DNA from: Peromyscus leucopus
Lineage: Eukaryota; Chordata; Mammalia; Rodentia; Cricetidae
Reading direction: 5' to 3'
DNA: 64,000 bases
Assembly (NCBI RefSeq): GCF_004664715.2
Contig: NC_051071.1
Location: 2,621,501 to 2,685,500, forward strand
Part shown: positions 1 through 11,982 of the stretch, in pieces
Layout: each line of letters begins with the position of its first letter
Numbering within the stretch: position 1 is the first letter of the stretch
Program-made: the position numbers and the translations under genes
Notes under the pieces: model-generated
What the model saw: only the letters and a program-made list of their open reading frames with translations
Told to the model about the DNA's origin: nothing
The model's database searches: none

Positions 1-310
1 ACAGAAAGAGTGGAGGAGAGTTTAACATTGATTCATTAATTCAGGGGGAACAGTCCATCATTGCTGAGAAGGTGCGGTAATTTGGAACAGGTTGGGCTAA
101 GGTATCAGGAGCTTGCAGCTTCTCACACGGTACCAAACAGGAGACAGGAATGAGTGGAAGCAGGGCCAGGCTGTTACCTTCCAGCCCCAGCCCCCATGGC
201 CTATGCCATTAGCTAGGCCCTCTGTCTCAAAGACTGCATGGTCTCCCAAAACATTGCCACCAGTTGAGGACCAAGTGTTCGGACACATGAGCCTGTGAGG
301 GTACGGCAGG
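1..310. other. Unannotated intronic sequence
   Basis: No repeat, exon or RNA gene recognised. Confidence 0.5.
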
Positions 311-590
311 TTGCTTTCTGTTACTACAGTGAACACAACCAAAAGAAACTTAGGGAGGAAAAGGTTTGTTTCAGCTTACATGTCCTGATCACGTCCATCA
401 CAAAGGGAAGTCAGGACATGAGCTCAAGACAGGAAGCTGGAGGCAGGAGCTGATGCAGAGGCCATGAAAGAGTGCTGCCTACTGGCTTACTTATGGCTTG
501 CTCAGCCTGCTAGACTACCTGCTTAGGGATGGCATCGCCCACAGTGGGCTGGACCCCTGAAGGAAGCCTGGTGCTCACCTGCATTTCCCT
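311..590 (-). mobile_element. Rodent LTR relic (MaLR-like), antisense
   Basis: The order of blocks matches the reverse complement of a very common rodent LTR-type repeat: 'agggaggaaaaggtttgttt', 'aggagctgatgcagaggcca', 'ggcttgctcagcctgc', 'cccacagtgggctgg'. The outer end is lost. The subfamily is not resolved. Confidence 0.65.
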
Positions 591-667
591 GTGTTTAGCC
601 AGAATGTCCCACTGACTAAAGCTGTTTTGAGTAAGTCGTGTAAAAATCGAGAAGGCCCTTTCCCCTG

Positions 668-680
668 ACACACACACACA

Positions 681-719
<39 letters not shown>
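668..719. repeat. (CA)n microsatellite
   Basis: An almost pure CA dinucleotide run of about 52 bp with one CATA interruption. Confidence 0.97.
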
Positions 720-722
<3 letters not shown>

Positions 723-1422
723 TTTCTGACATCATCTAAGAAACAACACTGCACACCTGTTTGACCACATCCTTATCTCTTGGCTCCAGACATCTGTTGA
801 CCTACTGCTTTCTGATGACAGATCCAGCCACTCAGGCACTGGCTATGATCCACTGGATCCTTGCCGTGTGTGTCACGGGTCTGACACCCCCAGTAGGCTC
901 CTCTGTCTCTCTTCCCTGCTTCTCTAGAGCTGAAAATCCAGAACCATTTAGTTTACTCAGCAGCCTACCAATGTGGATAAACAACTTCATGTTCCCCAGC
1001 ATCCCCTGTACCTTCTGAAGATGCATTCCCGTGGGATTCCTTGCCTATCTACAGCCAGACTTCCTGCAGACCCAGCCCAACTCCCTGGGTCTTAGAGGCT
1101 TAACCCTTGAGGTCTGCAGGACTTAACCCTTGAGGCCCCACCTTGACTGCATCCCGGGCCTCAGAGGTCTCCTCCCTTCACCAGCCACCCTACCTGTAGA
1201 TTGCCTATAGCAAGCAATCAGACCCAACCCCTGCTGCAGTGTGTCCTGCTGGGGAACTGAGTTGGGATGATATCCACAGAGAGCCAGGAAAACGTAGAAG
1301 GAAGAATGTGGCCTTGGAGGTTAGCAGGCTGCATCCAATGGGGCAGGGACAGTTCCATGTGAGAAAACAGGGGTGATGGGCCAAGTTACTTGGAAAGACA
1401 TGCAGTCAAATTAGTGCCTTCG
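720..1422. other. Unannotated intronic sequence
   Basis: No repeat family recognised. A short local duplication, 'ggcttaacccttgagg' and 'ggacttaacccttgagg', lies near 1097-1133. Confidence 0.5.
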
Positions 1423-1508
1423 TTCTTTCTTCTTTTTCTTTCTTCCTTTCTTTCTTTCTTTCTTTCTTCCTTCCTTCCTTCCTTCCTTCCCTCCTTCCTT
1501 CCTTCCTT
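1423..1508. repeat. Pure pyrimidine (CTTT)n/(CCTT)n tract
   Basis: 86 bp without a purine, grading from CTTT to CCTT units. It sits next to the SINE that follows and probably grew from that element's A-rich tail, since the SINE is antisense. Confidence 0.95.
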
Positions 1509-1514
1509 GCATCT

Positions 1515-1715
1515 GTCCTTTCAAGGCAGTCTCATGTAGCCCAGGTTAGCCTCAAACTCTGTATATAGTCAAGGATGACCTTGAACTTCTGACCCTCTGA
1601 TTATAGGCATGCGCTACCACATCCAGTTGTATGGTATTAGAAATGGAACTCAGGGCTTCATGCCTCTCCTCCATTAGACACCAGGGTCAGCTCCTGAGTA
1701 GATAAGAGTCAAAGC
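1515..1715 (-). mobile_element. B4-like SINE, antisense
   Basis: The B1-like part in reverse ('catgtagcccaggttagcctcaaactc', 'gatgaccttgaacttctga', 'attataggcatgcgctaccac') runs into a tRNA/ID-like part ('ggaactcagggcttcatgc', 'gtcagctcctgag'). This is the two-part organisation of B4. Confidence 0.75.
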
Positions 1716-1959
1716 TACGGGCACTAAAACTGCAGATCTCAGTTCCCGACTGGAAGGCTGTCACTGTGTCCTCATCCATGGTGAGTAGAAATGACAGTTT
1801 GGGTGTTGACTTTGTCTCTCAGCAAGTCATTGGATTAGTTCAAAGTCATAGGCTTAGGGTCTTCACCCAGTCCAGAACTGCTAGATCTCCATTAGAGAGA
1901 GCCAATGGTCTGAGTACTATACACACATGGTCACCATCCAGGGACTCAGCTAACCGGGA

Positions 1960-2360
1960 TGCTTTAGTTTCATTGATGTTGATATGACAAAATACCCTGG
2001 TTTTAAAGAAGAGAGGAATTATCTTAATTGAAAATTCCTGGCTACAGTCCTTCATAGGCGAGAAGTCAAGAGGGCAGGAATTGGGGACAGCTGGTCATGT
2101 GACATTCACAGTCAGATACAGATAAGAATGCACACATTCTTGCTTCTGCTCAGCTTGATTGCTCCACCCTTACACAGTTCAGGTTCTGCTGCCTAGGGAA
2201 TTGTGCCCTTCACATTGGGCGGGTCTTCAATGAAGTAAGTCAACACTACACAAACATGCCCTGAGGCAAACTTGATATAGACAGTCTTTCAGTGAAACTC
2301 TGCCCAGGTGATCCAAGATTGTGTCAAGTGGACAATTAAAGCTGACCATCACATGGGGAA
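1960..2360 (-). mobile_element. Rodent LTR relic (MaLR-like), antisense
   Basis: It begins with 'gatatgacaaaataccctgg' and ends with 'gtcaagtggacaattaaagctgaccatcaca', the antisense form of an LTR starting TGTGATGG/TCAATTGTC. The repeat at 3494-3845 shares its layout. Confidence 0.6.
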
Positions 2361-3180
2361 GAAAAAAATAATATGTCTGTATTAAATGTTGACAGGTTAT
2401 TTTCTTGTCAGGATTCCCTAACACGTGCAGTGTAACAAGCACTTCAATAGCATCCATTCTGAGTTAACTGAAGTTATCTAGAGCTGTGCAAAGCCAGGGT
2501 GTCCAAGCTGTGAGAGTGTACACAAGTTTATTTTGTGGGACACTGCAATGTGGCATGGCCATCTGCAAAGTTCATGCCCCAAAACCACACAATTGAGTTA
2601 TACAAAACAAACAAAAACTAAATGCATTAAATATGCTCAGAATTTTGTGTTAGGCTGCATTTATACTTTGAATTTTGTGTTAGACTGCATTCAGGACTAT
2701 CCTGGGCTACATGTGGCATATGGGCTGCAGGCTCGGCATTCCTGGTTTAAAACAAACAGGGAGATGAATTTGCAGTTTTGTGTAAGAAGATTGAGGATCT
2801 GAGGATGTTGGTATCTGGGGGGATTCCTGGAAAAATCCCCTGAGCTCACCACGCACACCATGCTTCATCCAATGCTGGGAGTTACCAGATCCATCCTGGA
2901 AACTGTGAGCATACTCCGATCCCAATGGTTCTGTAGCTCTGTGGGCTCTGGCCCTGAGTGCAACCCTTGTCCACCTTTGACTCCTGAGATGAGACGGGTC
3001 TCTTTCACAATCATGTCCAGGGCTGAGAAATTCCACGGGAGAGTCTGTCCCTGGCCAGTGTCCATGCTGGCTGGCAGGGTTGCTGTAGGAGGTCAAAGCT
3101 AGGTGTTTGGCGTAGACTGTCTTCGTGGCCCTGCTCTGCATCCATGCCCCACTCCCCACCCATAAAGAGAGAAGCTGGGA
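2361..3180. other. Intronic sequence with a 30-bp tandem duplication
   Basis: A 30-bp unit beginning 'aattttgtgttaggctgcat' at 2641-2670 is repeated at 2671-2694. A 150-codon minus-strand reading frame (2707-3159) matches no family I know and shows no exon signals, so I do not call it a gene. Confidence 0.5.
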
Positions 3181-3490
3181 TTTGCTTCCCAGAGCCGCAG
3201 CACTGTTCTCAGCCTTATTAAAAAGTGCTTTGTTTCCTTGTTGATAAATGTGTTTAATAACACCCCAAGCCTTTTTTCTAACAGTCTACACTCTTATCAG
3301 CAAGAACACTGAATCTGTGAGCAGCCAGGAATTTGCATGCCTAATTCATATGGGTAGAGTACGGCAGAAACTTTAGGGTGTAAATTAATTTAGAGCTGGT
3401 GGAAAATTAATGATAAGACAAGCTGCCAGGAGAGCTTGAGAACTCAACTGTCAATCTGTCCTTCCTCCCTGTGCGCCTGATGTCTTCAGT
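3181..3490. other. Repeat-free AT-rich stretch, possible conserved non-coding element
   Basis: It contains a perfect octamer motif (ATTTGCAT, 3331-3338) with homeodomain-like TAAT sites ('aaattaatttag', 'aaaattaatgataag') within 90 bp and a GATA-like 'tgataag'. No repeat family is recognised. A regulatory role is inference. Confidence 0.3.
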
Positions 3491-3493
3491 TTC

Positions 3494-3845
3494 TTTGCTG
3501 GCACTGTGATAAAATATGATGACAAAGATAACTTGAGGGAAAGAAAGGGTTTAATTGCCAAGGTCATTGCCTCTCATTGCAGGGAAGTCGAGGTAGCAAG
3601 TCTCAATTACCCACAGTCACGAGCAGAGAGCAATGGGCTAATTCATGTTGCTAGTGCTCAGCTCATTTTCTCCACGCTTATCCAATCCAGGATAGAGTGT
3701 CACCCATACTGAGCATGTCTTCCAGCCCCAGTTAATGTAGTCAAGACAACCCCTCACAGACATATCCACAAGCCAGCTTGATCCAGACAGTTCCTTACAG
3801 AGATTCCCTCTCCATGGGGATTCTAGTTGGCAATTAAAATTACCT
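3494..3845 (-). mobile_element. Rodent LTR relic (MaLR-like), antisense
   Basis: It starts 'ctttgctggcactgtgataaaatatgatgac' in pieces and ends 'gttggcaattaaaatta'. Internal blocks include 'gggtttaattg', 'gctcattttctccacgctta' and 'cttgatccagacagttcc'. It is arranged like the repeat at 1960-2360. Confidence 0.6.
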
Positions 3846-3849
3846 TGAT

Positions 3850-4240
3850 GTATTTATTACTTCCCTAGGACAGCCCTAACAAATTGTCACCAAGGAGCTT
3901 AAAACAGCAGGGATTAATTACCCTACAGTTCAAGAGGTCAAAAGCCCAGAGCAAAAGTGTGCCATCCATGGAGACCCTGGGGGTCCTTCCCTAATGCCAT
4001 CACCAGTCCTTGGCACTCTACATCACTCCAGCCCTTGCCTCTCCCTTCTCGGGGCTTCTCCCCAGGTGTCTCTGTTTTCTTCTTACTCAACCACTTCATT
4101 TGAGGCTCACCCTAGATCTGAGAAGCTTCAACTACACCAGTAAAAACCTATTTCCAAATCTGGCCCCATTCTCAGGTTCCATATGGTTGTGCATTGGGAG
4201 AGAACAGTTATTCAGCTCAGTGTACTCACAAGAGCTCCCA
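3850..4240 (-). mobile_element. Ancient MLT1/MST-like MaLR LTR, antisense
   Basis: It holds 'ccctaacaaattgtcaccaagg', 'cttaaaacagcaggga', 'acagttcaagaggtcaaaag' and, further on, 'ctatttccaaatctggcccc' and 'tcaggttcc'. These are the landmarks of an antisense MLT1-type LTR shared by all placental mammals, here strongly diverged. Confidence 0.5.
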
Positions 4241-6535
4241 ACACAAGGAATGGCCAGTGAAAGAAAGCTGAGTGGGTGATGGGAAGCTCCAGCCTACACT
4301 TAATGCACCTGTCATTCCACAGTGGCATACACAGCTACAGCTGTTGGAGTCATAGACACAAAGTTTAGGAATAGAATTTGGACCTTCTGCTCTTCAGCCT
4401 GGTGGAGTTGAGCCAGAGCTTTGATTTCAACACACAGCTCTCAGGACAATGATTCAAAGGGACGCACCTCAGATACCTAAACCATAGACGTTCTGACAAG
4501 TGAGAGCTGACCATCTGCCTTGTTTGGAGGAAGAACAGTGCAGGGGTCAGGGCCCAGCATGACTGGAACATCCACTGACTTTTGACTCAGTTGCTGAGCA
4601 GCAGATTGGGAAGGGTGACAGGTGACAAGGAGAAAAACACCTCGTTTCTGCTGCCTTCTGCATGGGAAACTGCACTGGTCACCCATGCCCAATGCTGAGA
4701 GGAAGGTGCTGTGGACGTCAGATCTGCCTGAGCACTTTGCCCATGAGCAGTAAAGAAAGCTGAGACAATGAAGAAGTGAGAGGATAGTTTGATACAGACA
4801 CTTAATGGTTTGTCTTATCTCCTTAGCAACCAGAAACAAGCATCCTCCATTCACTGCCATACACTTAGTTATCCTAAAACACCTGCTTGAAGTCTTTAGA
4901 AGAGGTGAAAAATCAGAGCACAGACACAGGAGGACCATGGGAGGACACAGAGATGATGATGTTTATAAGCCACAAGTATGGCTGGCTGTTTGAATGTACC
5001 TTGGACATACTTCCTGGATGGAATGACCATCCTCTGCCTGTCACTGTGAAAAGCATCTCCCAGCACTGGCATCAAGACTGATGACATATCTCCAGTCTCA
5101 ACCCCTCTACCCAACCAGAGGCTTTGTTTCCATGTCTGAGAAATGGAACTGCTAATAGCCTCTTGCAAAGCCCTAGTAAAAATTATAGATCTCTAGGAAG
5201 CTGCGAGTGCTCCACCTGGACAGCCAAAATCACAGGGTGAACTATGGTCGCCACAGTGGCTGGATGTTAAGACAAATGCATTCAGAGAAGGGAAACTATA
5301 AAAACCTGAAGGAATTGGTAGATCTCGGCAAAAATAGCAACTTCTGGGGCTTCAATCTTCATATCGTCCTCAGAATGTGAAACACACCGCTTGATCAGTG
5401 GAAGCCACACCCACAGTGTGTGACAGTCCTCCCCCTTAACAGCTCAGTGCATTCTCCCCACCACTGGAAATGCCCACGGAGTTAAACAAACTGTGTGAAA
5501 ACAAAGCCTTTTGGAAGAAGAAGGCTTTAGTCATAACACACATTGCCGAACACATGGCTGGGTTTTGTCAGCTTCTGGGAAGAAGGTGCAACTTGCCAAC
5601 GGAAGTCTGAAGAAAATGGCAATATTTGAGATGAAGCAAAGCCAGACGCAAGTCTCCCGGGACTCCCGGGCTCCTCCTGAGCAGCCTTCTGAAGCACACA
5701 TTCTCATGAAATTGGGGTGAAAATGGTGCAAGCCTTTCCCTTTTCCATTCATGGGCACGGAACGTCTCCCCTCCTGCCCCCCAGGTATGCTTTTGGAGTC
5801 CCACAGGGTGAGCTGTGCTTTTCTTTCCTGAGTGGCAGTAATGACACCACCTGCCTGCCTTTCTTGGGCACTGTTTTCTCAATTCCCCACTGGGGGAATG
5901 TGGGGACATCGGTCCAGGTTCTCACAGGCGAAACTCAGATTCACCCAGATTACATAAACAGGCATGCATAACACCTGTGGATTCAAACTCTATGGCAGGG
6001 AGAATCAAGCCTCCTTGTGCGGGAGGAGGGTGATCATGGACCACAGGTTCAGAAGCAGCCATGTGCAAACCCAATTTGCAGTCCTCACCTTTTCAGATGC
6101 CCTGTCTGTAAACACCACACTAAGCAAATGGGGACAAAAACTAACTGTGATAGAATTCCCACTTGTGTCAGGCAGGGGACAGCTGCCTAGGAAGGACCAG
6201 TGCCCAGCAGAGCTGGGGCCTAGCCTCTTGTAGCAGAAGGTGGAGAATGAGAGGCAGAGGACCACTGTGGGTGGTGAGAAGCAGGGGAGGAGTCCACAGG
6301 TCTCCAGGGCAGAGGGCTCCACTGAGCACGCTGGCCTCTCAAAGCAAGTGGCCTCAGAGACAAGAACAGAGGCACAAAGCCCGTCCTGCCTTGAAGAGGA
6401 AAGCGCGCACACAGTCCCGGCTTAGAGAACAGTGACTAAACAGGCCTTGGGCAGGATCAAGGATCTGAGTGTGCTTTAGTGAGCAGTACAGTCAACCCCT
6501 CTAACTGTATAAGCGCAGGGACGTCTATGAACCAT
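4241..6535. other. Mostly single-copy intronic sequence
   Basis: No gene or clear repeat. A weak MIR-like core lies at about 5085-5170 ('gaggctttgtttccatgtctgagaaatgg' read in parts). Several reading frames of 60-150 codons occur, but none resembles a protein family or has splice context. Confidence 0.45.
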
Positions 6536-6762
6536 CTGTGCTGACAAATAGAATAACGTGGGATAAGTGGATAAAGTCCTACAGACTCGCAACCTACCAA
6601 GACTGCATCGTGAAGAAGCAGCCGACCGGAACACACCAACATCAGCAGGAAGATTCAATTAGTGAGGAAAAGCCTTCCCCAAAGAAAAGCCCGGAGCTAG
6701 ACAGCCTCCCTGGAAAACTCAACTGAGCAAAGAGAAGCTGTCAGTCCTTCTCAAACTCTTGC

Positions 6763-6793
<31 letters not shown>

Positions 6794-7080
6794 CAATCCT
6801 TCTCTTGTAAAAGAACTCAGAGGTGGGAACTCTCAGATTCATTTCATGAGGCAAGCATTGTCCTGACACCAAATCCAGACAGGCTACAAGGAAAGAAAAC
6901 TAAAGCTCTTCTCCCCGAGGAAGATACTGAAAAGGTCCTCAGCAAGGTGTCAGCGGAGCAAATCAATAGCACATTGGCAGGAACCCTTGTGGAAGAATCT
7001 AGACAGGCAAATCTCACCACCACACGCCACTCGAACAGATGAGAGATGGAAACCAGAGGCCTATCTAAACAGATGAAAAC
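6536..7080 (+). mobile_element. LINE-1 ORF2 relic, sense
   Basis: The order 'ggataaagtcctacagact', 'acctaccaagactgcatcgt', 'aagaaaagcccggagctaga', 'tccttctcaaactctt', 'ttcatgaggcaagcattgtcctgacacc' follows the reverse-transcriptase part of LINE-1 ORF2. It is interrupted by a 27-base A run and carries many small lesions. It probably belongs with the piece at 7809-8340. Confidence 0.8.
6763..6789. repeat. A27 homopolymer inside LINE-1 ORF2
   Basis: 27 consecutive A at a place where LINE-1 ORF2 has only a short A run. The following 'caatccttctcttgtaaaag' partly repeats the preceding 'cagtccttctcaaactcttg', which suggests slippage and local duplication. Confidence 0.95.
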
Positions 7081-7617
7081 CACGTGATTGGCATCTTCTA
7101 GAATCCTCTTTTTAGACTTTCCATCCTCTCCAGTTCAGTCTGCACATGGTCCCTCTAAAATAGAAGCCTTAAGCTGCATCAGTTTGAAGGGAAGAATTCC
7201 CAGCAGGGCTTGGTTTATAATGTAAAGTACTAAGGCACCATGCCCTAAGCTTGCCCAGGACTTGTCACACTGCTTGAACAATCACGCAGCAAAGCCTGTG
7301 AATGGAATCGTGGTGCAGGAGTACTGTTCTGCTTCAAAAAGTAAATACAGGTGAATTAAAACAAAAAATAAATAGACTAAAATTCCACATATCTTTATTA
7401 TACAAGCTCTTGGCAAAGGGATACATTTTAGGATAATAAAGATCATTTATGGTACAGCAATGTCAGCTTTGTAGTCAAGAATGAAAAACGGAGAGCGTCC
7501 CCTGAAAGACCAGGGGCATGACAAGCTGGTTCACTGTGCACACTGCCACTGATTCTTAGGATGCCAGGTGTGCTCTCAAGAGCAATTAGGCAAGGAAGAG
7601 AAATAAAAGACTTTTTC
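7081..7617. other. Unannotated intronic sequence
   Basis: No repeat or gene recognised between the two LINE-1 pieces. Some of it may be decayed LINE-1. Confidence 0.4.
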
Positions 7618-7785
7618 AAGTTGGGCATGGAGGCCTATTACTGTAATCCAGGACTCATGAGGCTGAAACAGGAGGATTGCCACAAACTCAAAGATAGCCT
7701 GGACAACAGATTAAGTCCCAGGCCAGCCAAGGTAGTACAACAATACCTACTCTATAATAATAATTTTAAAAAAGACATTCCAACA
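7618..7785 (+). mobile_element. Old B1-like SINE, sense
   Basis: 'gttgggcatggaggcctatt', 'aatccaggactcatgaggct', 'aaacaggaggattgc' and 'agcctggacaacag' follow the B1/7SL order. It is diverged and has an A/T-rich tail. Confidence 0.65.
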
Positions 7786-7808
7786 TTCCAATCTTAAAGA
7801 ATTAATAT

Positions 7809-8340
7809 CTACAAATGACCTGATCTTGTATATAGATTCTTAGATACTAAAGATACTTCAAAATTCCCCCAAAATAATAAATGGATTAGGTAAATATGCA
7901 CAATAAAAATCAACATCCCATATACTTCCAATAAATTATCTGAAAAAGAAAATAACCCCATTAGTAATAACATCAAAACAAATAAAACATTTACTATGCA
8001 TTTACCAAGCAGATGAAAATTCTGCATACTGAGAAATTTGGAGAGAGGAATTTTAAAAAGTAGATCACTGGAAATCTAGCTTCACGGGCCCTGAAAACAA
8101 AGCTGTTAAAATGCCCACACCACCCAAAAGGGCTGCACAATCAATGCCATTGATATCCAAATTCCAAGGGCATTTTTTATGGAAATAGGGGGAAAAGTGA
8201 AATTCATATAGAATCACATAAAAATCTCATGGAGCACAAAAAACTCTGACTGGAATGATTGGAGTTGAGGACAACACACTGCTGAGTTCCAAAGCTATAG
8301 TCATTGTTAAGATCTACATGTGGAATGTCACTCCAGGTTC
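7809..8340 (+). mobile_element. LINE-1 ORF2 relic, sense
   Basis: Blocks in ORF2 order: 'aattatctgaaaaagaaa', 'ccattagtaataacatcaaa', 'gttaaaatgcccacaccacc', 'tatccaaattccaagggcat', 'aaagctatagtcattgttaa'. They lie downstream of the 6536-7080 segment in ORF2, so both may come from one insertion. Confidence 0.75.
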
Positions 8341-9750
8341 AACTGTTTGAACATCGGTCCCCAATTGTTCTGGGAGGCTATGGAATACTTTGGGAATGGC
8401 TTCTTACTGGTGGATCTAGTGTTATAAGTTTATAGATGCATGTCTCCTCCACACACTTTAGATTTCTTTTTCAAGGAGGAGGCTCTCAGGAAGCATGCTC
8501 ATATAGGGGTTGAAACTGGCCTGGGTTGGGGCCCAATGCATTGAGCACTGATGATCATGTGAGGCTCTGGAAGTCATAGGGAGTCCCTGGAGCAGGAAAT
8601 GTCCCTGTCACAATCACACTTGAGCATAGCAAAGCCAATCAAGAATGGCAATAACTCATTAAAAAGTGACAAAGAAAACTTCCCCAAACCTTAGGTTTTT
8701 CCAACCATCAAAATACTGGCTTCACTACCACCCCCTGGAGCCTGCTGAGAAGTCTCTGAGAATGTCTTGACGACTGCACCAATCAGGTGTCTTGAATGCC
8801 ACTGCCTCCATAGAATGTGAGGTAGATGTTCTGTGCTGTGCTTGGATCCATATGTCGGGTGGGGGTGCCAAGCAATCTTGGACAAGGACAAACTCCAACC
8901 TGTGACATACAGGCATGCAACTGCCCCATAGACTAATGAGCCCTCACTGCTCCCCATGAGAGTAAAACACATCTCACCACTGTCTGAGCACTGGCGTGTT
9001 CTGGGGGAGATGGCCACTTGGGGTTCTACATCTCTGCTTTAAATAGGAGACAGAGGGTGATCATTTCCAAAGGTTTGAACAGAATGAAAGTGAGTTTTGT
9101 GTCTGTCCTTCTCATGCCTTTCTAAAGAGAATCTGGCATTTGATAAAAGCTCTCCAGTGGGAAAGTGTCAGGCAGATCTTCTGTGGATTCATGTGACATG
9201 TTTACTGGAAGCTCATTTTTGTCATAGGCATTCGGTACTGTAGATACCAGAAGGCACGAGGCAGGCCTTTTGGGACTCCCACATCTAGCTCACACTGATT
9301 GGTACTCCGACCTGTCATCTGTAAGAAGGTACCCAATGTACTAGAAAGAAGTGTATTGGGAGGGCCACAGCTGGGGCCAGGGGGGTCTTAGAGAAGTAAA
9401 CTTCAAACTGAGCTGGGAGTATGGGCAGGAGCTGGGCAATGCCAGGAGTACGGCCATGCAGGGGACGGGAAGCTGTCTGGGGAGGGTCTGAGAGATGATT
9501 CTAAGCACAGCCAACAGGCAATTCAGACCCTGAAATGGGAATGGGGTGTGGATGTTCAACAGTGGCCACCCCTAAAGAGTGCAGGGTCAAGGAGATATAG
9601 CACTGAACAGGTAAGAAGGGGTCACACCTGAGGACAGAGACGGAAATGATGTCCTTTATCTCAAGGGCTAGGGAAAGCCTGTCAGGGTAGGCTGGTCCCT
9701 AAGAAAGAAAGGAGGTAGAAAAGGAGAGAGGTGTGATAATAGGAACAAGG
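8341..9750. other. Mostly unannotated intronic sequence
   Basis: The first 120 bp ('gtttgaacatcggtccccaattg', 'gggaggctatggaat') resemble the 5' part of a sense MaLR LTR, weakly. Nothing else is recognised. Confidence 0.4.
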
Positions 9751-9757
9751 AGAAGAA

Positions 9758-9791
9758 TGGGGGGGGGGAGAGGAGAGAGAGAGAGAAAGAT
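9758..9791. repeat. G-run and (GA)n tract
   Basis: Nine G followed by GA/GAGA units. Confidence 0.85.
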
Positions 9792-9984
9792 CAAAGAGAG
9801 GAAGGCGCAAGCACGTGGGGTGATATGATCAATTTCTTCACTTAACAAGCTTATCAGTCAGCATGACTGCTATTCTGTGTAACAAACATACCCCAGCTCT
9901 TAATAGCGTATAACAATGACCATTTGCTTCTTCATTTGTAGCACGTGTCTACACAGACCAGCCAACTTGCTACACTCGCTCAGT

Positions 9985-10270
9985 GCCTTAGGCTATTGGA
10001 ACTGCTGTAACAAACTACGATGGGCGGGTAGTTCACAGACAACAGTCATTTCTCTTGATCTAAAAGCTGAGATGTACAGGGCAAAGTGTCTGCTCGATAG
10101 TCCTTGACTCTCACCATCTTGCTACTTTCTCACAGGATGGAAGGGGTGAGGTGTGCCTCTGAGATTTTTGTAAGGGCCCCCATCTGTGAGGGGCCCCCAC
10201 ATAACCTCTTCACCTCACAGAGGTCCATGTTCTAACACCACCATGGTGGTTTCAGAATCTTATTGAGGGA
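9985..10270 (-). mobile_element. Ancient MLT1-like LTR fragment, antisense
   Basis: 'ggctattggaactgctgtaacaaactacgatgggcgg' (in parts), then 'gatctaaaagctgagatgtac' and 'tctaacaccaccatggtg' follow the antisense MLT1 layout. Divergence is high. Confidence 0.4.
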
Positions 10271-10277
10271 TAGATCA

Positions 10278-10625
10278 CTGTAGTAGTTGCCTGACTTGCT
10301 GCTGTAATAAAATGTCTGACAGAACATTAGAAGGGGTGAGTCTGCTTCACAGCTCCAAGGTACAGTCCATCAAGATGAGGAACACATGGTAGCAGGAACT
10401 ACCCAGAGCATCTGCAGTCAGGAAGCAGAGGCAGAGGAATTCTGGTCCTCAACATGTTTTCTTTTTACAATCCAAACCCAAGCCTGTGGGATGGTGTAAC
10501 CATCATTAAGATGAATTTTCCTACTTGTTTAACCTAATCTAAATAATTCCTCACAGCACGCCCAAAGGCTTCTCTCCCAGATGATGCTAGATCTCATCAT
10601 GGGACCATCAATACTAACTACCGTA
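10278..10625 (-). mobile_element. Rodent LTR relic (MaLR-like), antisense
   Basis: 'gctgtaataaaatgtctgacag', 'ctgcttcacagctccaagg', 'gtccatcaagatgaggaaca' and 'catgggaccatca' match the same broad antisense LTR layout as 311-590. Confidence 0.5.
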
Positions 10626-11982
10626 GGCACCAACATCTGGACCACAGTACGTTGAGGCAGTCTGACGGAGGCTGCATCTCACCCATGTGTTCTGTACCCA
10701 TTGTTATTAAATGCCCCCCCATCAGACAGTAGCACACTCTTCTGTTTTGTTTGCTCTTCTATCCCTAGTATTAGGCACAGTGCAGACATTCTCGATGCCC
10801 ATGAGATAAATACATTCTTCTGATTTCTATAAGTCACACTTCCGTGTTGACACCAAGAGTCAGCCTTGCTCTGCCTTCCCCACCTCTGGACCACCCCTGT
10901 GTTTGTGGACCCAGCCATCATTCTTTTTCCAACATCTGTTTAGATCCTTCCCCAACAGAGGGGCTTTCTCAGACCAATTTTGTGATGTTTTTGACCGGGA
11001 CCCAGGGTGTCCAGATATGTGGTCCACATTATTCCAGATACAACTATCCAGGTATATGAGGGGAAATTGCAGGGATCAATTGGGACAAGCATCTGGCTCT
11101 CTCCAACATGGGTGGGCCTGTTCCTGTCCATGGAAGGCCTGGGTAGAGCTGAGCTGCTGACCCTCCTGCCCCAGATGCTGCCGTTCTTTGAGCTGAGCCA
11201 CCAGCTACTTGTGGGTCAGGACCCTGCAGGCTTTTACACTGAACTCTCACCGATGCCTCTCCTCAGCCTGTCAATTGCAGTTCTGAGGACTTCGCAGCCC
11301 AGTAGCCATGTGAGTCCGTGCTTTATAACAAAATTCTTTGTGAATGTGCATCGAATTCTGGACAGCTCTAATGGCATCTTGAGGCAGACACTGTCTGTTC
11401 TTCACCTTCCTCTCATCTGTCCTTATATTACAACTACAGTGCCTGCATCTGTCTCTACTCTTGAGGACATCCTCTTGTGCTAGGAAGCTGCTGTGGACTG
11501 CATATCAGGTGGGAAAGACAGAGTTTAGAGTGTCCTGGAAGCAGCTCTCATCCAGTAACTGGCAGGCATGAGTGGGTAGCATCCTGGGTCCTTCTAACAC
11601 AGGGCGGGATGATTCTGAAGTGTGGTCTCCACTGTTCTTCAAATGCCACAACACCCTGTGTTCCCACGGTGCCACGCATGAAGACACAGCCTATGGTGAA
11701 TGCTTGTTCCTTCTGGCCTTATGTCCCCTCCTCACAAGTGTCTGGAGACCGCATTAGAAAGGCACCTCTTCTAGCTGGAGCTTTCAGAGTTTACCTCTAG
11801 AAAAGCCCAAACTGAGACGCTGCTTTCAAAGTGCTTCACATATAATGTGAAGATGAGTTCTGAGAAAGAACTAAACATTCTAAAGAGCTGATTACATGAT
11901 TAGAACATGAATGATTGTGGAGAGATTAGAATGTTGTGGTCCAAAGCCTGATTACAGTTTATCTTGGGCTGTCTTTAGCTTT
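10626..11982. other. Unannotated intronic sequence
   Basis: A 158-codon plus-strand reading frame (11007-11483) has no recognisable domain and no exon signals. It is treated as chance. Confidence 0.45.

Noticed and set aside
2707..3159. 150-codon minus-strand frame
   Set aside because: No family similarity recognised, no promoter or splice context, and it includes a local tandem duplication.
11007..11483. 158-codon plus-strand frame
   Set aside because: No domain or exon signals; amino-acid order looks random.
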